Shown here: positions 5,254-10,264 of the stretch, piece by piece | Layout: each line of letters opens with the position of its first letter | How positions within the stretch are numbered: position 1 is the stretch's first letter | NCBI GenBank assembly: GCA_002309675.1 | Contig: DBXX01000062.1 | Coordinates: forward strand, 1-10,264 | Direction of reading: 5' to 3' | DNA: 10,264 nt | Source of the DNA: Lachnospiraceae bacterium UBA1201 | GTDB lineage: Bacteria > Bacillota > Clostridia > Lachnospirales > Lachnospiraceae | Translations under genes and position numbers: made by a program | Notes under the pieces: generated by a model | What the model saw: only the letters and a program-made list of their open reading frames with translations | Databases searched by the model: none | What the model was told of the DNA's origin: nothing

Positions 5254-5675
5254 ATGAGCAGAGTTGCTGTTGTTTTTTGGAGTGGCACCGGTAATACGGC
5301 TGCCATGGCTGAGGCTGTGGCGGAGGGTGCCAGAACAGCCGGGGCGGACGTATCCGTTTTGGGCCCCGCTGAGTTTACACCGGAAAAAGCGGAGGGCTTT
5401 GACGGGATCGCCTTCGGTTGTCCGGCCATGGGAGCCGAGGTGCTGGAGGAGTATGAGTTTGAGCCGATGTTTTCGGACGTGGAAGGCTCACTTTCAGGAA
5501 AAAGATCGCATTGTTCGGTTCATACGGATGGGGTGACGGACAGTGGATGCGTGACTGGGAAGACAGGTGCTTCGATGCCGGCATCCGATTAACTGCGACA
5601 TCGGTCATGGCAAATTATGCGCCGTCCGAGGCAGATCTGGAATCGTGTAGAGCGCTCGGAAGGGCGTTGGTATAA
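5254..5675 (+). pseudogene. Flavodoxin gene interrupted by a one-base frameshift
   Basis: AGGAGG at 5240-5245 precedes the ATG at 5254. Residues 1-82 match a short-chain flavodoxin, with the FMN phosphate-binding loop SGTGNT at residues 10-15 and the GIAFGCPAMG strand and loop at 51-60. After SGK the frame runs into unrelated residues and stops near 5592. Dropping back one base at the A-run 5499-5503 restores a textbook flavodoxin C-terminus: KKIALFGSYGWGDGQWMRDW, then VMANYAPSEADLE, ending at a TAA at 5673-5675. The restored protein would be 140 residues, the usual size. Five A are present where six are needed. This may be a real mutation, a sequencing error or slippage-corrected expression. 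Flavodoxins carry electrons in place of ferredoxin, often under iron limitation. Confidence 0.88.
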
Positions 5676-5694
5676 ACCGTAAGGAGGCATTTTT

Positions 5695-7014
5695 ATGAGT
5701 GAAATTTTCAAAAACGTTCCCGTGATCAAATATGAAGGACCCGGGAGCAAAAATCCGTTTGCGTTCAAGTATTATGACGCTGAGAGGACCGTGCTCGGTA
5801 AGAAGATGAAGGACTATCTTCCGTTTGCCATGGCATGGTGGCATAACCTCGGTGCGAACGGTGTGGACATGTTCGGTCGCGGAACTGCGGACAAAAGATT
5901 CGGAGCAGCTTACGAAGGAACCATGGAGCACGCGAAAGCGAAGGTGGATGCCGGCATTGAGTTCATGAAGAAACTGGGCATCAAGTATTACTGTTTCCAT
6001 GATGTAGATCTGGTCCCCGAGGCAGATGATATCAATGAGACCAACGCCAGACTGGATGAAATTACCGATTATATCCTGGAGAAAACGAAGGGGACCGATA
6101 TCAAGTGTCTGTGGGGCACGGCCAATATGTTCTCCAACCCCAGATTTATGAACGGCGCAGGAAGCACCAACGATGTAGATGTTTACTGCTTCGCAGCCGC
6201 GCAGGTTAAGAAGGCCATTGAAATGACCGTAAAACTCGGTGGTAAGGGTTACGTTTTCTGGGGCGGCAGAGAAGGCTATGAGACGCTGCTGAATACCGAA
6301 GTGAAGCTGGAGCAGGAGAATATCGCGAACCTGATGCGGATGGCGCGCGATTACGGCCGCAGCATTGGCTTTAAGGGAACCTTCCTGATCGAGCCGAAGC
6401 CGAAGGAGCCGATGAAGCATCAGTATGACTATGACGCTGCGACCGCGATCGGTTTCCTGCGTCAGTATGGCCTGGATAAGGATTTCATGATGAACATCGA
6501 GGCGAACCATGCAACGCTCGCCGGACACACATTCCAGCACGAGTTGCGGATCAGCCGCATCAACGGAATGCTGGGTTCGATCGACGCAAACCAGGGCGAC
6601 GTGATGCTGGGTTGGGATACCGACTGCTTCCCGAGCAATGTCTATGACACGACGCTCGCCATGTACGAGATCGTTAAGAACGGAGGACTGCCGGTCGGAA
6701 TCAACTTCGATTCCAAGAACCGCAGACCGAGCAACACATATGAGGATATGTTCTATGCATTTATCCTCGGCATGGATTCGTTTGCGTTCGGCCTGCTGAA
6801 GGCGGCGGAGATCATCGAAGACGGCCGCATGGAAGGTTTCGTTAAGGAAAAGTACAGCAGTTTTGATTCGGAGCTGGGAAGAAAGATCCGCAGCGGCGAA
6901 GCGACCCTTTCGGAACTCGCCGAAAGAGCAAGTCGCATGAAGAGTGTGGCAACACCTATGTCAGGAAGACAGGAGTATCTTGAAGGAGTGCTTAATAATC
7001 TGATCCTTTCATAA
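5695..7014 (+). CDS. xylA: Xylose isomerase, class II
   Basis: The 439-residue protein matches XylA throughout. It converts D-xylose to D-xylulose in the cytoplasm, the first step of the isomerase pathway. The catalytic FHDVD motif places His102 and Asp105. The metal ligands are recognisable as Glu233 (LIEPKPKEP), Glu269 and His272 (NIEANHATLAGH), Asp297 (SIDANQGD), Asp308 and Asp310 (GWDTD) and Asp339 (INFDSKNRR). AAGGAGG at 5680-5686 is 8 bases from the ATG. It lies 19 bases after the flavodoxin stop, and no promoter could be assigned between them, so it may be read from the operator-controlled promoter at 5112. No xylulokinase, transporter or xylose regulator is adjacent. Confidence 0.98.
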   Translation: MSEIFKNVPVIKYEGPGSKNPFAFKYYDAERTVLGKKMKDYLPFAMAWWHNLGANGVDMFGRGTADKRFGAAYEGTMEHAKAKVDAGIEFMKKLGIKYYCFHDVDLVPEADDINETNARLDEITDYILEKTKGTDIKCLWGTANMFSNPRFMNGAGSTNDVDVYCFAAAQVKKAIEMTVKLGGKGYVFWGGREGYETLLNTEVKLEQENIANLMRMARDYGRSIGFKGTFLIEPKPKEPMKHQYDYDAATAIGFLRQYGLDKDFMMNIEANHATLAGHTFQHELRISRINGMLGSIDANQGDVMLGWDTDCFPSNVYDTTLAMYEIVKNGGLPVGINFDSKNRRPSNTYEDMFYAFILGMDSFAFGLLKAAEIIEDGRMEGFVKEKYSSFDSELGRKIRSGEATLSELAERASRMKSVATPMSGRQEYLEGVLNNLILS

Positions 7015-7040
7015 GTTTGCATATAAGAGTTTAATTTTGG

Positions 7041-7089
7041 GAACAGGAAGGCGGTGCCGATGCAAAGTCGGTGCCGCCTTCCTGTTTTC
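7041..7089 (+). terminator. Strong Rho-independent terminator after xylA
   Basis: ACAGGAAGGCGG at 7043-7054 pairs perfectly with CCGCCTTCCTGT at 7074-7085. The stem continues inward through GCCGA/TCGGT to a 7-base loop, about 18 pairs in all, followed by a short T-run (7085-7088). Confidence 0.92.
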
Positions 7090-7128
7090 CTATAACCCGG
7101 AGGAGAGGAGCTGACGGAGCGGGCCTAT

Positions 7129-7461
7129 TTGGAAATTGACCGTAAGAGGGTTCTTTGGTATACTGGCGCTAGAGAGAATGAAGATGCAAGCGTAAGATTT
7201 GCCAAAAGGATTCTGGGAACGGACGTCGGTGCGGAGTTTAAGGCAGCACCTACGGACAGTATGACGATCTTGCTTACGGTGGGCTTCGCTGCGGTCACGG
7301 CCGGCGTTTACAAATACCTGGATGTTCGCCATGACCGAAACGTAGAGTCCTGCAAATGCCCGTACTGCCTGCAAGTCTACAAGCAGACCGGTGTCATCAT
7401 CAACGACGACCTGGACCAGAAGGAATGTGTTTACGTCGGCTCGTACTCCACGATGTACTGA
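7129..7461 (+). CDS. Hypothetical small protein with a membrane segment and a CPYC motif; start uncertain
   Basis: The frame is open from 7096 to the TGA at 7459-7461. The only upstream candidate start is TTG 7129, without a Shine-Dalgarno, giving 110 residues. A good promoter lies inside this stretch (7136-7164), so the true start may be the ATG at 7261, giving 66 residues. That shorter form has one hydrophobic segment (MTILLTVGFAAVTAGVYKYL) and a tail with CKCPYC followed by VYK. The CPYC...YK pattern recalls the C-terminal ribbon of the protein at 7623, so the two may be distant relatives. Only one cysteine pair is present, so a complete zinc ribbon is not evident. I do not recognise the family. 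Confidence 0.5.
   Translation: MEIDRKRVLWYTGARENEDASVRFAKRILGTDVGAEFKAAPTDSMTILLTVGFAAVTAGVYKYLDVRHDRNVESCKCPYCLQVYKQTGVIINDDLDQKECVYVGSYSTMY
7136..7164 (+). promoter_or_regulatory. Sigma-A promoter with extended -10
   Basis: TTGACC at 7136-7141 and TATACT at 7159-7164 are 17 bases apart, and TGG just before the -10 makes it an extended -10. Transcription would start near 7171, after the TTG start of the overlapping frame. Confidence 0.7.
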
Positions 7462-7540
7462 TCAGGCGCCCATAATTCTGACGGAACCTTTACGCTTTGT
7501 TTACAAATCCTTTCGGGAACTTCCCTTTTTGAACTTCTCT

Positions 7541-7549
7541 TGGTATTAT
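7541..7549 (+). promoter_or_regulatory. Candidate extended -10 promoter of the double zinc-ribbon gene
   Basis: TGGTATTAT at 7541-7549 fits an extended -10 element. No convincing -35 lies 16-18 bases upstream, so this is a weaker call. Confidence 0.4.
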
Positions 7550-7553
7550 TCTC

Positions 7554-7596
7554 CTACAGGCCAATGATACCGGATCGGCGGACATTGCCCCTGTAG
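7554..7596 (+). other. 5' leader hairpin before the double zinc-ribbon gene
   Basis: CTACAGG (7554-7560) pairs with CCTGTAG (7590-7596), and CAATG (7562-7566) pairs with CATTG (7583-7587), with small bulges between them. The stem would be at the very 5' end of the transcript, 11 bases before the Shine-Dalgarno. No riboswitch class is recognised. Confidence 0.45.
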
Positions 7597-7622
7597 TTTA
7601 GGTGACGAAGGAGGATATTAAA

Positions 7623-8045
7623 ATGTTTGTTACCTGCCCGAGCTGCAAAGAACTGATCAAAAAGAATGTAGGCCCTTGCCCTATGTGCAAGAACATGGTT
7701 ACGGCTGAGTATATACTGAAATACGAGAAAGAGGAAAGAAGACAAGCCGACGAGTATAACAGAGAGAAGATGGCGATCTTCAGCAAAAGAAGAGGGGTTG
7801 CCACTCTGGTGACGGTCATTCTCATCGTGGTGGTTATCGTGACGATGATCGTATGCGGCTCGATGAAGAACGAACCTTTGGGGATCGGTCTCGTGCTCGC
7901 TGAGATAGTGATCGCTGTTGTTGTCGGACATTTCACAAAGTGCTTCAACTGCCCGTATTGCGGAAAGTACTACAAATCGTATGCATCCCGTGGAATCAGT
8001 TTCCAGACGGACTGCTGCCCGCACTGCGGGGGAAGACTTCGCTGA
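7623..8045 (+). CDS. Small membrane protein with zinc ribbons at both ends
   Basis: AAGGAGG at 7608-7614 lies 8 bases before the ATG at 7623, which I prefer to the GTG at 7602. The 140-residue protein has an N-terminal ribbon (CPSC at 5-8, CPMC at 19-22) and a charged helix (31-57). Two membrane segments follow (about 58-78 and 85-104), then a C-terminal ribbon (CPYC at 110-113, CCPHC at 131-135). Two membrane passes would place both ribbons on the same side, presumably the cytoplasm. Function is unknown; it could organise protein contacts or sense metal, but nothing in the sequence decides. It has its own leader and terminator. Confidence 0.82.
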   Translation: MFVTCPSCKELIKKNVGPCPMCKNMVTAEYILKYEKEERRQADEYNREKMAIFSKRRGVATLVTVILIVVVIVTMIVCGSMKNEPLGIGLVLAEIVIAVVVGHFTKCFNCPYCGKYYKSYASRGISFQTDCCPHCGGRLR

Positions 8046-8082
8046 TCGATCTACAGAGGATCTGTAAAACATAATAGTAGTT

Positions 8083-8111
8083 AAAGGGGCGGACCTAGTC
8101 CGCCCCTTTTT
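8083..8111 (+). terminator. Rho-independent terminator
   Basis: AAAGGGGCGGAC at 8083-8094 pairs perfectly with GTCCGCCCCTTT at 8098-8109 around a 3-base loop, ending in five T (8107-8111). It closes the zinc-ribbon gene and marks the edge of the GC-rich half of the window. Confidence 0.93.
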
Positions 8112-8169
8112 AGCGAAAATCAGAAGAATAAACAATGGAAATTAACCTAAAAAAGGATAAAAAAGTTAC

Positions 8170-8199
8170 TTGACAATGGGTAGACTCTTGTGTTATTAT
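8170..8199 (+). promoter_or_regulatory. Sigma-A promoter of the XRE/ImmA module
   Basis: TTGACA at 8170-8175 and TATTAT at 8194-8199 are 18 bases apart. Just downstream is the small inverted repeat AGCAT-GA-ATGCT (8213-8224), a possible operator for the encoded regulator. Confidence 0.75.
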
Positions 8200-8216
8200 G
8201 TTAAAGGGAGTAAGCA

Positions 8217-8237
8217 TGAATGCTATATGGAGGTAGA
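8217..8237 (+). other. Possible six-codon leader ORF before the XRE gene
   Basis: AGGGAG upstream of the ATG at 8217 could start MNAIWR, which stops at a TAG at 8235-8237, two bases before the XRE start. It may be chance, but the arrangement would allow coupled initiation. Confidence 0.2.
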
Positions 8238-8239
8238 GT

Positions 8240-8608
8240 ATGGGATACACATCATTTGGAGAGTATGTTCGAATTCTTAGGATTAAAAATCATCAAGTAA
8301 TGGGCGATATGGCGAAACAGTTAGGAACGTCCACTCCGTTCCTCTCTGCAGTTGAAAATGGAAAGAAAAATGTTCCTGCAGAATGGGTTCCTAAATTAGT
8401 TAGTCTTTATGGATTAAATGAAGATGAAACAAGGGAATTGACGAAAGCAGTTGAAGAATCAAAACTTCAATGCAAGATTATCTTAGGAAATGCAGGCGTT
8501 AACCAACGACGGGCGGCTATGCAGTTTGCTCGATCATTTGAAGAGATGGATGACGAAACGGCGCTGAAGATCATGGCAATACTTGGAAAGAAGGAGGAAC
8601 TAGACTAG
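8240..8608 (+). CDS. XRE-family helix-turn-helix regulator, ImmR-like
   Basis: The 122-residue protein begins at an ATG preceded by GGAGGT (8230-8235). Residues 6-60 form a typical XRE helix-turn-helix (FGEYVRILRIKNHQVMGDMA, then STPFLSAVENGKKNVP, then VPKLVSLYGLNEDE). A helical C-terminal part follows (78-118), probably for dimerisation or partner contact. Its stop shares one base with the GTG of the metallopeptidase gene. In ICEBs1 the equivalent pair, ImmR and ImmA, is a repressor and the protease that destroys it. The same logic is inferred here. Codon use is more A+T-rich than in the genes to the left. Confidence 0.9.
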   Translation: MGYTSFGEYVRILRIKNHQVMGDMAKQLGTSTPFLSAVENGKKNVPAEWVPKLVSLYGLNEDETRELTKAVEESKLQCKIILGNAGVNQRRAAMQFARSFEEMDDETALKIMAILGKKEELD

Positions 8609-9138
8609 TGGATTATTTAACCAAGCCATTGAAACGACGGCGAATTCGTCAATTTGCAGTAAATATGAGGGCTCTTTTTGAGGTCCCGTTAAAAGGACCA
8701 TTTCCTGTGTTAGAGGCATTGGATAGAGTTGATGTTATTTTCCCCCAATGTAGTTATATTGTTGTCACGGACGATCAGTTGCCGAAAAAAATAATGGCAA
8801 GATGTGTTCCTGATGAATCTGGCGGATACACTATCGAAATCAAACAGATGGTTTATGATGGTGCTTACAGAAATCGAACAGGGGCATATTTGGGCTTTAT
8901 TTTGCATGAGATATGTCACCTTTATTTGCTGCGCAAAGGATACAAACCGTTATTAGACATTGCTTTTCCCAACAAAGCCCTTCCTGCATATTGTAGTATG
9001 GAATGGCAAGCCAAGGCATTGTGTTCTGAAGTGATGATCCCTTACAAAGAAAGTATGGGTATGTCCGTGGAGACAATGAAACGGTACTATTGTTGTTCTC
9101 AGGCTTTTGCTGAGTACCGGCTAAAGATAGGGGAATGA
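8608..9138 (+). CDS. ImmA/IrrE family metallo-endopeptidase
   Basis: The 176-residue protein starts at a GTG overlapping the XRE stop (TAGTG), with GAAGGAGG about 10 bases upstream. The zinc-protease motif HEICH is at residues 100-104, in the context GAYLGFILHEICHLYLLRKG. The helix SMEWQAKALCSEVMIP (130-145) supplies the likely third ligand, Glu132. This matches the ImmA/IrrE family, whose members cleave XRE-type repressors and so induce mobile elements or stress genes. Its partner is very probably the regulator encoded immediately upstream. The zinc-binding residues appear intact. Confidence 0.92.
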   Translation: MDYLTKPLKRRRIRQFAVNMRALFEVPLKGPFPVLEALDRVDVIFPQCSYIVVTDDQLPKKIMARCVPDESGGYTIEIKQMVYDGAYRNRTGAYLGFILHEICHLYLLRKGYKPLLDIAFPNKALPAYCSMEWQAKALCSEVMIPYKESMGMSVETMKRYYCCSQAFAEYRLKIGE

Positions 9139-9209
9139 GGAGGTTGGGAGAACTAATAAAGTGAAAGGAGGAGAATGCAAACAATTAAGATGATAGGAAC
9201 AGAAGTGAT

Positions 9210-9344
9210 TTGTTTACTACCAATACTCAAATCACACAACCCAACTGGGGATACGAGTGCCCTCCAAATAAGTATTGGCCTTCGCATCCCCATACAAAAA
9301 AATGGGGAAAAGGAGGCCCCAAAAATGACATCAAAAAACTTTAG
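9210..9344 (+). CDS. Possible hidden small ORF rich in Trp and Pro, overlapping the DUF4417 gene
   Basis: In a different frame from the DUF4417 gene, the stretch from TTG 9210 to TAG 9342-9344 encodes 44 residues. They include NWGYECPPNKYWPSHPH followed by KKWGKGGP. The dense Trp, Pro, Cys and aromatic content looks selected rather than random, unlike the competing frame. The start is poor (TTG, weak AGGA upstream), so it could be the displaced N-terminus of a longer protein. It would overlap the DUF4417 start by 20 bases. Without comparison this remains a suggestion. Confidence 0.3.
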   Translation: MFTTNTQITQPNWGYECPPNKYWPSHPHTKKWGKGGPKNDIKKL

Positions 9345-9954
9345 AAATTCGAATACGTTTTTGAGAAATGAGTTCGAATCAGCAGGAGAGTGGGGATTCC
9401 CACTGGTTAGGAAGCAGGCAATGGATCTTAGTAAGATTGAATTGATTGCAGTTTCTGATACGAGTGCACATGATAGGAATAACTTGTACAAGGGTGTTCA
9501 TTTCTTTGTGGATGATTATCGTTTTGAGTCCACATATAATAAGCCAGAACCAGTCCTGAATAGACTCAAGAAGTATCGCTTTCTTTTGACACCGGATTTC
9601 TCTTTGTACTCAGAGATGGAATCCTGGAGACAAATTGAATCCATAGGGAAAGCGAGATGGGTGGGAGCATTTTGGCAGAGCCAGGGATGTACGGTTATTC
9701 CCACAATCAGTTGGTCACGGCCATCTAGTTATCGGTTTTGTTTTGATGCAATTGAAAAACATAGCATTGTAGCTATAGGAATGATTGGATGTAAACTGGA
9801 ACGGTTTCCTTTTATGAGAGGATACGAAGCTATGCTAGAGACAATCGAACCCGAAGCAATCATTTGTTTTGGCGACCCCTATCCGGAAATGGAAGGAAAT
9901 GTTATCACGGTTGACTACATTTCGTCCAGAAAGGTGGTGCGCAATGGGAGGTAG
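9325..9954 (+). CDS. DUF4417 domain protein
   Basis: I choose the ATG at 9325 because AAAAGGAGG (9308-9316) lies 8 bases upstream. The alternative ATG at 9175 has its AAGGAGG only 3 bases away and would add 50 residues of unconvincing sequence. The 209-residue protein shows the DUF4417 pattern: FLRNEFE at 12-18, GVHFFVDDYRFE at 57-68, LLTPDFSLYSEM at 87-98, WRQIESIG at 101-108, GAFWQSQGCTVIPTISW at 114-130, FDAIEKHSIVAIGMIGC at 140-156 and ICFGDPYPEMEGN at 180-192. The family has no established function and is common on phages and integrative elements. Conserved acidic and aromatic residues suggest an enzyme or nucleotide-binding role, which is inference. It overlaps the next gene by 11 bases. 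Confidence 0.88.
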   Translation: MTSKNFRNSNTFLRNEFESAGEWGFPLVRKQAMDLSKIELIAVSDTSAHDRNNLYKGVHFFVDDYRFESTYNKPEPVLNRLKKYRFLLTPDFSLYSEMESWRQIESIGKARWVGAFWQSQGCTVIPTISWSRPSSYRFCFDAIEKHSIVAIGMIGCKLERFPFMRGYEAMLETIEPEAIICFGDPYPEMEGNVITVDYISSRKVVRNGR

Positions 9955-10264
9955 AGGAACATTTGCATCAGGAAGAGCAGTAGCATACACATATGAGACT
10001 GTGGATAAAATAGAGGGAGTAAAGGTTTTGACTGGGATAGACGGGAAGCATGGGTTGCCTGAAGAGGCGCATTCAAGCCGGGCCTATATAAAGTTAAAGC
10101 CTGATGGGACATTCCATGAGATTCGGTTTTATGATAAAGATCATTACCTGAGATATGAGATCGCGTATCATCCCGAACCTAGCCTTGATCCCTCAAGAAA
10201 ACCGGTCTTGCACTTTCATAAGTATGATAGGCAGTTCAATTGTAGTGGTCAAGCGTTTTTATAA
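9944..10264 (+). CDS. Small MGGRGTF protein of unknown function, translationally coupled to DUF4417
   Basis: The ATG at 9944 has AAAGGTGG (9930-9937) 6 bases upstream and overlaps the DUF4417 stop by 11 bases. The upstream frame back to 9869 lies within DUF4417 and is unlikely to be used. The 106-residue protein begins MGGRGTFASGRAVAYTYE and contains LPEEAHSSRAYIKL (38-51), RFYDKDHYLRYEIAYHPEPS (61-80) and VLHFHKYD (88-95). The stop codon is the last three bases of the window. I recall similar small proteins beside DUF4417 or phage genes in Firmicutes, but no function. The several conserved-looking His and Asp residues could bind metal; this is speculative. Confidence 0.75.
   Translation: MGGRGTFASGRAVAYTYETVDKIEGVKVLTGIDGKHGLPEEAHSSRAYIKLKPDGTFHEIRFYDKDHYLRYEIAYHPEPSLDPSRKPVLHFHKYDRQFNCSGQAFL

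Noticed and set aside
5605..6540. Minus-strand open frame of 311 codons opposite xylA
   Set aside because: It is antisense to a highly conserved enzyme gene, and its composition is explained by the xylA codons.
7516..7530. Short GGGA/TCCC stem followed by T after the 7461 stop
   Set aside because: Only four pairs form, too weak to call a terminator.
9250..9467. Eleven-base direct repeat GATACGAGTGC at 9250 and 9457
   Set aside because: One such match is expected by chance in a couple of kilobases, and both copies read DTSA in the same frame; there is no sign of an attachment site or mobile element.

Overview
The window looks like a chromosomal segment of a Firmicute, most likely a Clostridia/Lachnospiraceae relative. 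This rests on the strong AGGAGG-type ribosome binding sites, canonical sigma-A promoters, the trmN6-like/rsmI gene order, a class II xylose isomerase, an SPFH protein paired with a small ribbon-helix-helix protein, and a tRNA-Ala without an encoded CCA. This is inference from gene content; no genus can be named.

Layout. (1) 1-1550 is a tightly packed + strand operon: the tail of a probable tRNA1(Val) methyltransferase, rsmI (16S rRNA C1402 2'-O-methyltransferase), and an sce7726-type PD-(D/E)XK protein. It ends in a hairpin that is also a REP-like repeat. (2) 1689-3233 is an ECF sigma factor with a very long C-terminal extension, lying between two inverted copies of that repeat. (3) 3299-3452 is a complete tRNA-Ala(CGC) unit with promoter, gene and terminator. 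(4) 3559-4885 is an SPFH membrane-scaffold gene overlapping a ribbon-helix-helix gene. (5) 4886-5067 holds what looks like debris of a carbohydrate-binding protein. (6) 5112-7089 is a transcription unit with a perfect consensus promoter and two near-identical palindromic operators flanking a hairpin. It carries a flavodoxin gene broken by one missing base, then intact xylA, then a strong terminator. (7) 7129-8111 holds two small membrane/zinc-ribbon proteins of unknown function.

(8) From about 8112 to the end, base composition becomes visibly more A+T-rich and codon use changes. The genes are of mobile-element type: an XRE regulator overlapping an ImmA/IrrE metallopeptidase (the ICEBs1 ImmR/ImmA-like arrangement), a possible hidden small ORF, a DUF4417 protein, and an overlapping small protein that starts MGGRGTF. 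The four main genes are packed in one direction, and the last stop codon is at the window edge. This is the accessory part of the window and the best candidate for an under-described system.

All recognisable genes are on the + strand. No CRISPR array, insertion sequence, transposase, integrase or rRNA gene was seen.
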